A stretch of DNA of 54,978 nucleotides from an uncultured bacterium (GCA_905215445.1 CAJMPZ010000008.1:1-54978); one strand, 5' to 3'. Counted from the first letter of the stretch, positions 7,985-15,733 are shown. Made by a program: numbers and translations. Notes: a model not told the origin generated them from the sequence alone.

Positions 7985-9175
7985 TTACTCAATGATCGTG
8001 GAGACGATGCCCGAACCGACGGTGTGGCCACCCTCGCGGATAGCGAAGCGCAGGCCCTCCTCCATGGCGATCGGGTGAATGAGGTCGCCCTCGATGGTGA
8101 TGTGGTCACCAGGCATAGCCATCTCGGTGCCCTCGGGGAGCTTGACCGTACCGGTAACGTCGGTGGTACGGAAGTAGAACTGAGGACGATAACCATCGAA
8201 GAACGGGGTGTGACGGCCGCCCTCCTCCTTGGTCAGAACGTAGATCTCGCCGGTGAACTTGGTGTGCGGGGTAACCGAACCGGGCTTGCAGAGAACCTGG
8301 CCGCGCTCGATGTCCTCGCGCTTGATGCCGCGGAGCAGCAGACCGACGTTGTCGCCAGCCTCGCAGAAGTCCATGGACTTACGGAACATCTCGATACCGG
8401 TAACGACAGTGTTCTGGGTATCCTTGATGCCGACAATCTCGACGGGCTCGTTGAGCTTGAGCTCACCGCGCTCGACACGGCCGGTAGCAACGGTACCACG
8501 GCCGGAGATGGTCATAACGTCCTCAACGGCCATCAGGAACGGGAGGTCGTTGTTACGAGCAGGCGTCGGGATGTACTCGTCGACGGCCTTCATGAGCTCG
8601 CGAATGGCGTCCATCCACTTGGCGTCGCCCTCGAGAGCGCCCAGAGCGGAACCACGGATGACGGGGATGTCGTCGCCGGGGAAATCGTACTCGGAGAGGA
8701 GCTCACGGGTCTCCATCTCGACGAGGTCGATGAGCTCGTCATCGTCGACCATGTCGCACTTGTTCAGGAAGACGACGATGTAGGGAACGCCGACCTGACG
8801 GGCGAGCAGGATGTGCTCGCGGGTCTGAGCCATGGGGCCGTCGGTAGCAGCGATGACCAGAATAGCGCCGTCCATCTGAGCAGCACCGGAGATCATGTTC
8901 TTGACGTAGTCAGCGTGGCCCGGGCAGTCAACGTGAGCGTAGTGACGGGCAGCAGTCTCGTACTCAACGTGGGAGACGGAGATCGTGATGCCGCGCTCGC
9001 GCTCCTCGGGAGCCTTGTCGATGTTCTCGAACGCAGTGAAGTCAGCCTTGCAGCCCTCGGTCTCGGAGAGAACCTTGGTGATGGCGGCGGTCAGCGTGGT
9101 CTTGCCGTGGTCGACGTGACCAATGGTGCCGATGTTAACATGCGGCTTAGTGCGCTCAAACTTCTCTTTGGCCAT
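7985..9175 (-). CDS. tuf: Elongation factor Tu
   Basis: GTPase that delivers aminoacyl-tRNA to the ribosome. 396 aa, full length. G motifs: GHVDHGKT (P-loop, about residues 19-26), DCPGHADY and NKCD. The effector region contains ERGITI. Domains 2 and 3 follow, ending with GGHTVGSGIVSTIIE. An AGGAGG site precedes the ATG. The gene lies between a tRNA triplet upstream and rpmG downstream; no fusA or rpsG is adjacent, so this tuf is outside the str operon. Confidence 0.98.
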   Translation of the reverse strand: MAKEKFERTKPHVNIGTIGHVDHGKTTLTAAITKVLSETEGCKADFTAFENIDKAPEERERGITISVSHVEYETAARHYAHVDCPGHADYVKNMISGAAQMDGAILVIAATDGPMAQTREHILLARQVGVPYIVVFLNKCDMVDDDELIDLVEMETRELLSEYDFPGDDIPVIRGSALGALEGDAKWMDAIRELMKAVDEYIPTPARNNDLPFLMAVEDVMTISGRGTVATGRVERGELKLNEPVEIVGIKDTQNTVVTGIEMFRKSMDFCEAGDNVGLLLRGIKREDIERGQVLCKPGSVTPHTKFTGEIYVLTKEEGGRHTPFFDGYRPQFYFRTTDVTGTVKLPEGTEMAMPGDHITIEGDLIHPIAMEEGLRFAIREGGHTVGSGIVSTIIE

Positions 9176-9229
9176 AAAGCCCTCCTCTTAACAGGTCGTC
9201 CCCGGACGGGACTTTGCCTTTATACCATA

Positions 9230-9260
9230 GTGGCCTCTCAACATACTATTGAGAAGCCAC
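9230..9260 (-). promoter_or_regulatory. Hairpin in the tRNA-Met/tuf spacer
   Basis: 11 of 12 bp pair between 9230-9241 and 9249-9260, with a 7-nt loop. It lies between the tRNA-Met 3' end and tuf. It may be a tRNA 3'-processing or termination signal, or a leader hairpin. A possible -10 box (TATAAA on the minus strand) follows it. Confidence 0.45.
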
Positions 9261-9271
9261 CGTGTTACCTA

Positions 9272-9348
9272 TGGTAGCGGTGACTGGATTCGAACCAGTG
9301 ACGCCACGGGTATGAACCGTGTGCTCTAACCAACTGAGCTACACCGCC
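9272..9348 (-). tRNA. tRNA-Met (CAT anticodon)
   Basis: 77 nt with an encoded CCA. The 5' end GGCGGTG pairs with the 3' strand, the anticodon is CAT, and the T-loop GTTCGAA is present. The paired 5' end suggests elongator rather than initiator tRNA. Confidence 0.93.
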
Positions 9349-9351
9349 GGA

Positions 9352-9427
9352 TGGAGCCTGCAACCAGACTTGAACTGGTGACCTCTTCGTTACCAACGAA
9401 GTGCTCTACCGACTGAGCTATACAGGC
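9352..9427 (-). tRNA. tRNA-Thr (GGT anticodon)
   Basis: 76 nt with an encoded CCA. The acceptor GCCTGTA pairs with TGCAGGC, and the anticodon GGT sits in the loop TTGGTAA. It is the middle gene of the tRNA triplet before tuf. Confidence 0.93.
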
Positions 9428-9437
9428 ACTTGACGGG

Positions 9438-9519
9438 TGGGAGCTATAGGATTCGAACCTATGTAGGCAGAGCCAACGGGTTTACAGCCCGTCCCCATTA
9501 ACCACTCGGGCAAACTCCC
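9438..9519 (-). tRNA. tRNA-Tyr (GTA anticodon)
   Basis: 82 nt, class II with a long variable arm. The acceptor GGGAGTT pairs with AGCTCCC and the anticodon is GTA. CCA is not encoded (ACCC follows). It is the first gene of the tRNA triplet. Confidence 0.92.
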
Positions 9520-9581
9520 AATCGTTCAAGTATCCGCAGGTTCTTTGGTCTTTTGGACCGCCGCCCCCGCGAACGAAAAAG

Positions 9582-9611
9582 ATAATACGATGCAACCTTG
9601 GGGGCTGTCAA
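9582..9611 (-). promoter_or_regulatory. Promoter of the tRNA-Tyr/Thr/Met-tuf unit
   Basis: On the minus strand: TTGACA (9611-9606), an 18-bp spacer and TATTAT (9587-9582). This is close to the sigma-70/SigA consensus and lies 62 bases before tRNA-Tyr. Confidence 0.75.
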
Positions 9612-9826
9612 CGAAAACCTCTAGATACACGGTGCCGGGCGTATCTATATACCTTTGACCTGCGTTTTTGCTGAGTTTGGATATGAAGGACGGTGGATTT
9701 GGCTGCGCTGGTGACATTTCCCGAGGGAACACTTTGGCATAGTGGAGTACGCCTACAGCATCGACCTTCGATAACGACCCTCTTGCACTGTTACATAGGT
9801 CACGATCGGGCTTCCACGACACGATC

Positions 9827-9890
9827 GAGCGTGGATAATCTCCCACTTTTAGCGCGGCCCTAAGGCCAAAGCGGCAGATTATCCACGCTC
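9827..9890. repeat. Perfect 15-bp inverted repeat
   Basis: The arm GAGCGTGGATAATCT (9827-9841) and its exact complement (9876-9890) are separated by 34 bases. The right arm is the start of the 30-bp repeat that recurs at 13929-13958. Confidence 0.8.
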
Positions 9891-9907
9891 ATTCTCCAGG
9901 CGGGAGA
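9878..9907 (+). repeat. 30-bp direct repeat, left copy
   Basis: Starts ATTATCCACGCTC and ends in a small hairpin (TTCTCC / GGAGAA). 27 of 30 bases match the copy at 13929-13958, so the pair brackets the RpiR-glycosidase-PTS cassette. Confidence 0.75.
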
Positions 9908-9922
9908 ACTAAAGAGCCGCAA

Positions 9923-10795
9923 CTACTCGGGCCAGGCCAAAGTAGACCCATAGAGCGGCTCCCCCTTGGTGCAGGGGTAGCGACTCAAGTAACACGACGA
10001 TAGCAAGTCGAATAAATAAGTTATGGCGTATTTCGAATAAACGCCGAGTCGGTCAATTCCGTTTCCCGCATTACCAAGACGATATACACGGTCAAAAGAC
10101 CTCGATTTGTCATCGTTGCTAAACGCAGTAATTAGAATCTTCCTGCCCGAACGGCAATCAAGATACTCACGCGCCTGTGACGCAAATAGCCCGGAGACCG
10201 ATACGAGAATTATCAATGACTGCGAAGCGTCTCCCATGTTTTTCAATTCCGCGACGTTAGCCCCAGCAACTATGCGAACTATCTTGCCCGCATAAAACAT
10301 TTCCTGCTGAAATCGTACGAGATTGGCGCTCACATTATTGGTGCACCAGATTTCAACGTTTTTATGGCCATCAATTTCGTCGGCAAGGTGCTTAATAGCG
10401 ATATCGGACACGCCGCTTTCAACCTCAGCGAACATCTCGATCATGCGAACGTCGAGCTCTGCCCTGTACTCCTCGTAGCCATATTCCTCCTCTCGATGGC
10501 TTAAGTCGCTTGGAAAAACTGATTGAGTAAATGATTCTTTCAAATCGCTAAGAGACTGGTAGCCCAATCGATTGCAGAAACGACGAACAGCGGAACGGGT
10601 CACGAATGCATCGCGGGTTATTGCGGCAACATTGATTTCGCTCGAACGCCTAATGTGAGCGATGAGATATCGAGCGATGGCGGCATCGTTTGACCCAAAC
10701 TCGCTGTTGATGATGGAGCTAATGCGATTGAGCACATCGAAGTCATTGATATTCACGTGATCCCTCTTTCCGCCCTCCTCGATATTATGGTTCAT
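9923..10795 (-). CDS. RpiR-family transcriptional regulator (HTH-SIS)
   Basis: A 290-aa regulator with an N-terminal RpiR-type helix-turn-helix (about residues 20-90, including AITRDAFVTRSAVRRFCNRLGY). A C-terminal SIS sugar-phosphate-binding domain follows (about 125-260, with IEIWCTNN-like and LIILVSVSG strands). It is divergent from the glycosidase/PTS operon across a 112-bp spacer, so it most likely controls that operon in response to a phosphorylated sugar. The spacer contains an 8-bp inverted repeat suited to binding. Whether it is a repressor or an activator cannot be read; RpiR members of both kinds are known. Confidence 0.88.
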   Translation of the reverse strand: MNHNIEEGGKRDHVNINDFDVLNRISSIINSEFGSNDAAIARYLIAHIRRSSEINVAAITRDAFVTRSAVRRFCNRLGYQSLSDLKESFTQSVFPSDLSHREEEYGYEEYRAELDVRMIEMFAEVESGVSDIAIKHLADEIDGHKNVEIWCTNNVSANLVRFQQEMFYAGKIVRIVAGANVAELKNMGDASQSLIILVSVSGLFASQAREYLDCRSGRKILITAFSNDDKSRSFDRVYRLGNAGNGIDRLGVYSKYAITYLFDLLSSCYLSRYPCTKGEPLYGSTLAWPE

Positions 10796-10798
10796 TTA

Positions 10799-10836
10799 TT
10801 GAATCAAACAGCTTTGGTCGTTCTCCTATGATTCAA
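10799..10836. promoter_or_regulatory. Candidate RpiR operator
   Basis: TTGAATCA (10799-10806) and TGATTCAA (10829-10836) form an exact 8-bp inverted repeat, 30 bp centre to centre, in the divergent rpiR/glycosidase spacer. A TTGACG box follows at 10842 on the plus strand. Confidence 0.5.
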
Positions 10837-10907
10837 ATCAGTTGACGTCATCTTAATCGTAATTCCGTCACACGTATCCACCGTGTTGAATGATGGAAAG
10901 GGGATTC

Positions 10908-12326
10908 ATGGGCAACGTGAACAACATGCCGTTTCTCTGGGGTTCCGCCACGGCGTCTTATCAGTGCGAGGGTGCCTGGAACGAAGACGGCAAAGGCCTC
11001 GGCGAGTGGGATTTCTTTAACCACACAAGCAATAAGAACATCAACCATGTTGACGGTGATGTATCTTGCGACTTCTACCATCGCTATGAAGAAGATATCC
11101 GCATGATGAAAGAAGGCGGACAAAACACCTATCGCTTCTCTCTTTCATGGAGTCGAATCATCCCCACGGGTATCGGCGAAGTGAATGAAGAGGGTATCGA
11201 TTTTTATAATCGAGTCATTGATTGCTGCCTCGAAAATGGCATAGAGCCCAACGTTACGCTGTTCCATTACGATCTGCCATTCACGCTTGCTTGCAAAGGC
11301 GGATGGCTGAACAACGACATGGCAGAGTGGTTCTGCAAATACGCCGAGATTTGCTTTGAGCGCTTTGGAGACCGCGTCAAAATCTGGGCTACCGTTAACG
11401 AGCCGCATTTCTACAGCTACTGCGTAAACATGTTGGGCAACTATCCCCCCAATCGATCGCTCGACGTTCAGTCGTACATGCAGTTTCAATACAACCTGAT
11501 GCGCGCAAGCGCGCTCGCAGTCCGAGCATATCGTCAAATGGGCTACGACGGCATCATCGGCGCCGTCCACGATGGCGGCGTTGTCGAACTCGACCCGGCA
11601 ACCGAGCACCCCGATGACGTATTTCGATACGCAGACTTTTTCGCCAATCGCATGATTCTGGCACCAGCGCTTCAGGGTCAACTGCCGCCAGAAATGGACG
11701 AAATCCTTGAAAAACTTGGCGTCTCGCTCTATCGATCCCCAAATGACGTAGAAGAATTCAGAGACGGTAAAGTCGATTTTATTGGACTCAACGTGTATTG
11801 CCGAGAGTATGTAACCGACTGGCACGGTGGAGAGCTTGCCGTTTCGGCGAACAATAAGGGCGGTTCGAGCAAAAAGGTCGAAGGAAAATGCATTGCGCCC
11901 TTGTTTGAAAGCGCCCGCGACAGCAATGTTCCCCGCAATAAATGGGGCCGCGAAATACTCCCAAGTTGCATGTATTCAACCATCATGGATGTCCACGAGC
12001 GCTATGACGCGCCCCGCATCTTTATTACGGAAAACGGACATGGCGCCTATGAGCAACCAGACGCAGACGGAATGATCCACGATGATGACCGCATCGAGCT
12101 TCTGGGCCAGTTCATCGAGCACATGATGAGGGCTAAGCGCGACGGCGCGCGCGTTGAGGGCTACTACCTCTGGTCGACGATGGATCTGTATAGCTGGATC
12201 AACGGCTACGAAAAACGATACGGACTTGTCCATATCGACTTCGAGAACAATCTGGAGCGCACCCCCAAAAAGAGCTGGTATTGGTACCGAGACCTTATCT
12301 CGAAGTATCAGGAGCAGGAAGGTTAG
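10908..12326 (+). CDS. GH1 6-phospho-beta-glycosidase
   Basis: Glycoside hydrolase family 1 enzyme, 472 aa, expected to hydrolyse phosphorylated disaccharides delivered by the PTS. The acid/base Glu is in TVNEPHF (E165) and the nucleophile in ITENG (E375). The C-terminal block SWINGYEKRYG keeps the Ser, Lys and Tyr that bind the 6-phosphate in LacG-type enzymes. That supports a phospho-glycosidase and leans towards 6-phospho-beta-galactosidase or 6-phospho-beta-glucosidase. AGGGG before the ATG at 10908 is a better ribosome site than that of the upstream ATGs at 10890/10893. Nine bases separate it from the PTS gene, so it forms an operon. Sugar specificity (gluco versus galacto) remains open. 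Confidence 0.9.
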   Translation: MGNVNNMPFLWGSATASYQCEGAWNEDGKGLGEWDFFNHTSNKNINHVDGDVSCDFYHRYEEDIRMMKEGGQNTYRFSLSWSRIIPTGIGEVNEEGIDFYNRVIDCCLENGIEPNVTLFHYDLPFTLACKGGWLNNDMAEWFCKYAEICFERFGDRVKIWATVNEPHFYSYCVNMLGNYPPNRSLDVQSYMQFQYNLMRASALAVRAYRQMGYDGIIGAVHDGGVVELDPATEHPDDVFRYADFFANRMILAPALQGQLPPEMDEILEKLGVSLYRSPNDVEEFRDGKVDFIGLNVYCREYVTDWHGGELAVSANNKGGSSKKVEGKCIAPLFESARDSNVPRNKWGREILPSCMYSTIMDVHERYDAPRIFITENGHGAYEQPDADGMIHDDDRIELLGQFIEHMMRAKRDGARVEGYYLWSTMDLYSWINGYEKRYGLVHIDFENNLERTPKKSWYWYRDLISKYQEQEG

Positions 12327-12335
12327 GAGAAAGAG

Positions 12336-13736
12336 ATGAAATATCAGGCAATGTCCGAAACAGTCCTAAAGGCTGTTGGCGGCAAAGAAAACATTACATC
12401 GGTAACTCATTGTGCGACGCGCCTTCGCATCGACGCACGAGACACCTCGATCATCGATCTCCAGCTCGCCAAATCGGCCGACCAGGCGCTCGGGGCAGTA
12501 GTCAGCGGTGGCCAGCTTCAGGTGATCATCGGCCCCAACGTCACCGAGGCTTACAACGACTTCCTCGACTTCGCGGGAATCGAAGTCGGCGGTGGCACGG
12601 TTGCCGACGATGCCCAAACCGCCAAAGACCTTGCAGAAGGCATTAAAAGCGGTAACACCGCCATGGGCTTGATTGAGAAATTCGGGAACGTCTCTGCACA
12701 GGTATTCATGCCCATCGTCCCGGCGCTCATCGTTGGCGGACTCATTCTTTCGATCAAGAATCTCCTGGTCAATTATTGCGGATTGAGCACCGATAGCGGA
12801 ACCGCCCAGGTCCTGTTGGCGATCTTTAGCGCTTCGTTTAGCTTCTTACCCGTTTATCTTGGTTATCAGCTCGCGGCCGTCATGAAGATGCAGCCCATCA
12901 TGGGCGCATTGCTGGGCGCGATCATGATCAGCTCGTCCATTAGCGGTGCCGAGGGTCTCGACTTTCTTGGTATTCCCATCCCGACGAACGACTATTCGAG
13001 TACGGTAGTGCCCATCGTACTGGGCGTTGTATTCATGTACTTTGTCGACCGCGGCCTTCAGAAGATCATTCCCGACGTTACCAAACTGTTCTTGAAGCCG
13101 CTGCTCACCATGATCATCGTCGTGCCCGTCGAGCTTATTATCCTTGGCCCCGCCGGCAGCATGATGGGCTACGCGCTGAGCGATGCCGTCACGTGGCTTA
13201 TGGACAACGTGGCATTTATCGCTACTCCGATCCTGGCAGCCCTTAACCCCTATTTCGTCATGCTCGGTCTCGATAAGGCTTACATCGCAATCGAAGTTAC
13301 GAGCCTGGCGCAGCTCGGTTGGGCACCCATTATCTTTGGATTCATCTCGAACCTCTGCATTGGCGGCACGAGCCTCGCCCTGGCAACTGCCATGAAGGGA
13401 AACAAAGAGAAGAGGGGTATGGTCACCACGGTTGCCGTCACCGCACTCTGTGGCGTAACCGAGCCCGCGTTCTACGGTTGCCTCATCGAGCGTCCCCGCC
13501 TGCTTGTCGGCACGGCAATCGGCGCGCTCTGCGCTGGACTCCCTGCAGGCATCTTTGTTCTGAAAGAGTATGTTGCGGGAGCATGCCCCGGCCTTCTTTC
13601 GGCACTCATCTTTATCGCTCCCGATGGGTCCATGGGTAACTTCGTGCTGGCATGCGTTGTCGCCATCATCGCCATCGTCGTCTCCTTCATCGCTGCACGC
13701 GTGATCATCAAGAAGAACCCCAGCTATATTGAGTAG
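12336..13736 (+). CDS. PTS system EIIBC component, beta-glucoside type
   Basis: Membrane permease that imports and phosphorylates a beta-linked sugar. 466 aa: EIIB domain at residues 1-90, with the phosphorylated Cys in THCATRLRID (C26), then EIIC (about 105-460) with about ten hydrophobic helices and the loop ALCGVTEPAFYG. No EIIA domain is fused (BglF-type proteins often carry one), so EIIA must come from another locus. AGGAGAAAGAG precedes the ATG. It is co-transcribed with the GH1 enzyme: import yields a 6-phospho-sugar that the hydrolase then cleaves. No antiterminator gene is present, in line with RpiR control instead. Confidence 0.9.
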   Translation: MKYQAMSETVLKAVGGKENITSVTHCATRLRIDARDTSIIDLQLAKSADQALGAVVSGGQLQVIIGPNVTEAYNDFLDFAGIEVGGGTVADDAQTAKDLAEGIKSGNTAMGLIEKFGNVSAQVFMPIVPALIVGGLILSIKNLLVNYCGLSTDSGTAQVLLAIFSASFSFLPVYLGYQLAAVMKMQPIMGALLGAIMISSSISGAEGLDFLGIPIPTNDYSSTVVPIVLGVVFMYFVDRGLQKIIPDVTKLFLKPLLTMIIVVPVELIILGPAGSMMGYALSDAVTWLMDNVAFIATPILAALNPYFVMLGLDKAYIAIEVTSLAQLGWAPIIFGFISNLCIGGTSLALATAMKGNKEKRGMVTTVAVTALCGVTEPAFYGCLIERPRLLVGTAIGALCAGLPAGIFVLKEYVAGACPGLLSALIFIAPDGSMGNFVLACVVAIIAIVVSFIAARVIIKKNPSYIE

Positions 13737-13836
13737 ATGCCCGCTGTTTGCATTGGGGACATCCTCGGCAGACCATTAGCAAGAACCCAAGAAGTTCCTT
13801 AGGAGCTCGATTAATCCATTCGGATTCCTGAGGCAC

Positions 13837-13876
13837 AAACGACCCCGATTCCACAATGAAATCGGGGTCGTTGTTT
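13837..13876 (+). terminator. Terminator of the glycosidase-PTS operon
   Basis: Stem AACGACCCCGATT / AATCGGGGTCGTT with a short loop, followed by a T-rich stretch. Confidence 0.85.
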
Positions 13877-13928
13877 CTAAAGCCGTCGATAGACAATCGT
13901 TGTTTACCTTAGCTCCCTATCCAAGTTA

Positions 13929-13958
13929 ATTATCCACGCTCGTTCTCCGGTCGGGAGA
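13929..13958 (+). repeat. 30-bp direct repeat, right copy
   Basis: Same orientation as 9878-9907, with 3 mismatches in 30. It contains the hairpin TTCTCC / GGGAGA. A short related piece (ATCCACGCTC) recurs about 25 bases further on. Confidence 0.75.
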
Positions 13959-14029
13959 TTTTCTTCGCTCGCGTATCCAGAAATCCACGCTCGAGCAGGA
14001 CATCCAGATCCGCGCCCGCCCTTGTCTCG

Positions 14030-14074
14030 ATCTGTAACAGCAAGAGGCCTATTCCGCTTCTACATGTTACAGAT
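14030..14074. repeat. Inverted repeat ATCTGTAACA / TGTTACAGAT, copy 1
   Basis: Exact 10-bp arms with a 25-nt interior. It is paired with the similar unit at 14109-14155. Confidence 0.75.
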
Positions 14075-14108
14075 CAAGATATTCCTAAAACACCCTAAGT
14101 TTCATCTC

Positions 14109-14155
14109 AATCTGTAACAGTTAGATGCCGAATATCGGTCTTGGTGTTACAGATT
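14109..14155. repeat. Inverted repeat AATCTGTAACA / TGTTACAGATT, copy 2
   Basis: Exact 11-bp arms with a 25-nt interior that shares several positions with copy 1. The units lie 80 bp apart, centre to centre. Confidence 0.75.
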
Positions 14156-14227
14156 TAGACAAACTGGAGGACGAGACAAACCAAAAACGGGATGGACGCT
14201 AACCCGATGGCGCACCACCTAAATAGA

Positions 14228-14262
14228 AACGGGCCCTGTCCCATATAGAGACAGAGCCCGAA
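14228..14262 (-). terminator. Original tRNA-Thr(TGT) terminator, displaced by the element
   Basis: Stem CGGGC-CTGTC / GACAG-GCCCG, T-rich on the minus strand, directly after attL. Before integration it would have followed the tRNA-Thr 3' end, which now lies 17.3 kb away. Confidence 0.65.
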
Positions 14263-14266
14263 ACTC

Positions 14267-14312
14267 TCATGGAGCCAGTGACAGGAATCGAACCCGCAAC
14301 CCACTGATTACA
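14267..14312 (-). other. attL, 3' fragment of tRNA-Thr
   Basis: 46 bases identical to 31561-31606. The match stops just past the anticodon, where the sequence leaves the tRNA (CATCGG instead of CAAATC). Confidence 0.93.
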
Positions 14313-14426
14313 TCGGTTTCCTTATCGTTTATTAACGTTCATCTGCGACTATGCCGACCGTGACCTCGAGCTTTTCTTTCATCTTCCGCCTATAGTCTCA
14401 CTTGAGACGTCTCCGAAACAGTCAAA

Positions 14427-14456
14427 TTGCACAGTCATTGCACACGTGATTGCACA
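14427..14456 (+). repeat. Three phased TTGCACA sites at the left end
   Basis: TTGCACA at 14427-14433, 14438-14444 and 14450-14456, spaced 11 and 12 bp, all in the same orientation. They overlap the integrase promoter/RBS region. A matching triplet lies at 31471-31501, so these are candidate arm-type integrase or excisionase binding sites. Confidence 0.65.
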
Positions 14457-14466
14457 CGGAGGAACA

Positions 14467-15675
14467 ATGGAAGAGAAATACGCTACTTCATCTATATATA
14501 AGTACATGGACGATCGCTGGCGCGCGCAGTTCCCCTACTTCGAGGACGGCGCCTGGCATAAGAAAACTCGGCTTCTTGAACATCGAGGCCGCGATAAAGG
14601 TCGTAGCCATAAGCATCGAGACGCGGCCATGGTGGAAGCTGAGGTCGTTCGCGCCCGCCTAGATGCAGAAGCGGAAGCCGAAGCGAGTAGGCCGGCAGAA
14701 TCGATTTCAGTTGCCGAACTAGTGTCTACCTATATAACAATGGAGTGCGCCGACATCGCGCGCTCCACCGCGACCGGCTATTCAGGCATGCTCCGCCGAA
14801 ACATCGAACCATATATCGGCAGCATTCCCCTGGAGGACCTAACTGAAGAAGACGTCCAGGAATGGGTCAACGCAATGGCGAAGAAGCACGCAAGGTCAAC
14901 TGCGTGCAATTCCCTAAGGCTGCTGCGGGGCTCATTGAAATACGGACTGAGGAAAAAGCTGGTTTCAGAAAATGTAGCCGCATGGGCAAAGGTCCCTAAG
15001 AACGAGGATGCCGATTACGGACGGCCGAATTCACTTACCGACAAGGAAAGGGCCCGCGTCCTAAACACCCTCAACGCATCCATTGATGTCCCAACAATAC
15101 TGGCGGCCAAGATCTCCCTGTATACAGGACTCCGTCGAGGCGAACTTTGCGCCCTGAAGTGGAAATGCGTCGACTTTTCCCAATCCTCAATTCGTGTGGA
15201 AGCCGCAATCGGGCATACCGACACCGAGTTCTACATCAAAGGACCCAAAAGTGTCAGTAGTAGACGGGCGATTCCAAATTGTCCAGAGGATCTCATGCGC
15301 GACCTAGCCGCGCGCAAGCGAGACATGAAAGAAGAATGCATCAGACTCGGGATTGAGTTCAGCGAGGAAATGTTCGTACTGGGATTTCCCGACGGCTCGT
15401 TCCTTAAGCCTCCCAGGATTAACGGTGCCTGGCGTGCGCTCTCTAAGGCGCTGAACCTTCATGGAGTATTAAACAGGAACACGGTAACCTTCCATGACCT
15501 AAGGCACAGCTTCGCAACATATGCCGTCGCCAACGGCGTAGACCCGAAAACACTCGCAAGTTTGATGGGCCACTCCAAAGCCTCCATGACCCTAGACAGA
15601 TACGCAAGCGCCGACCCGAAAGCAACCGCATCGGCAATGGACGCTCTCGGACGCCTTTACAAGAGCGCCTCATAG
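14467..15675 (+). CDS. int: Tyrosine recombinase integrase of the element
   Basis: Site-specific integrase that inserts and excises the element at tRNA-Thr. 402 aa: N-terminal arm-binding region (about 1-75), SAM-like core-binding domain (about 80-165) and catalytic domain. Active-site residues are visible: R223 (TGLRRGEL), H343 and R346 (FHDLRHS), H369 (GHSK) and Y379 (LDRYAS). GGAGG at 14458-14462 favours the ATG at 14467 over the upstream start at 14446. The start lies only 155 bases from attL, the usual place for a phage-type or ICE integrase. Arm-like repeats overlap its upstream region, so it may regulate itself. Confidence 0.95.
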   Translation: MEEKYATSSIYKYMDDRWRAQFPYFEDGAWHKKTRLLEHRGRDKGRSHKHRDAAMVEAEVVRARLDAEAEAEASRPAESISVAELVSTYITMECADIARSTATGYSGMLRRNIEPYIGSIPLEDLTEEDVQEWVNAMAKKHARSTACNSLRLLRGSLKYGLRKKLVSENVAAWAKVPKNEDADYGRPNSLTDKERARVLNTLNASIDVPTILAAKISLYTGLRRGELCALKWKCVDFSQSSIRVEAAIGHTDTEFYIKGPKSVSSRRAIPNCPEDLMRDLAARKRDMKEECIRLGIEFSEEMFVLGFPDGSFLKPPRINGAWRALSKALNLHGVLNRNTVTFHDLRHSFATYAVANGVDPKTLASLMGHSKASMTLDRYASADPKATASAMDALGRLYKSAS

Positions 15676-15702
15676 CTTACGAAAACTGAATTGGACCTAA
15701 CC

Positions 15703-15733
15703 GAAGGCCGCGATACCACATCGCGGCCTTTTC
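15703..15733 (+). terminator. Terminator of the integrase gene
   Basis: Stem AAGGCCGCGAT / ATCGCGGCCTT with a 5-nt loop and TTTT, 27 bases after the stop. Confidence 0.85.

Larger units (their letters stand above)
9520..9922. other. Intergenic region with promoter and repeats, no convincing gene
   Basis: About 400 bases between tRNA-Tyr and the RpiR regulator. It holds the tRNA promoter (9582-9611), a perfect 15-bp inverted repeat (9827-9841 / 9876-9890) and one copy of a 30-bp dispersed repeat (9878-9907). A 106-codon minus-strand frame (9526-9846) overlaps the promoter and has no family features, so I do not call it. Confidence 0.7.
13737..14266. other. Non-coding region between the sugar cassette and the mobile element
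   Basis: No gene is visible. It contains the PTS terminator (13837-13876), the right copy of the 30-bp repeat (13929-13958) and two related inverted repeats built on TGTAACA/TGTTACA (14030-14074, 14109-14155). It ends with the displaced terminator of tRNA-Thr (14228-14262). Confidence 0.75.

Noticed and set aside
9526..9846. Minus-strand frame of 106 codons next to tRNA-Tyr
   Set aside because: It overlaps the tRNA promoter and a palindrome, has no ribosome site or family feature, and its composition looks random.
14030..14155. A CRISPR array
   Set aside because: There are only two units, they are inverted repeats rather than direct repeats with spacers, and no cas gene is present anywhere in the window.
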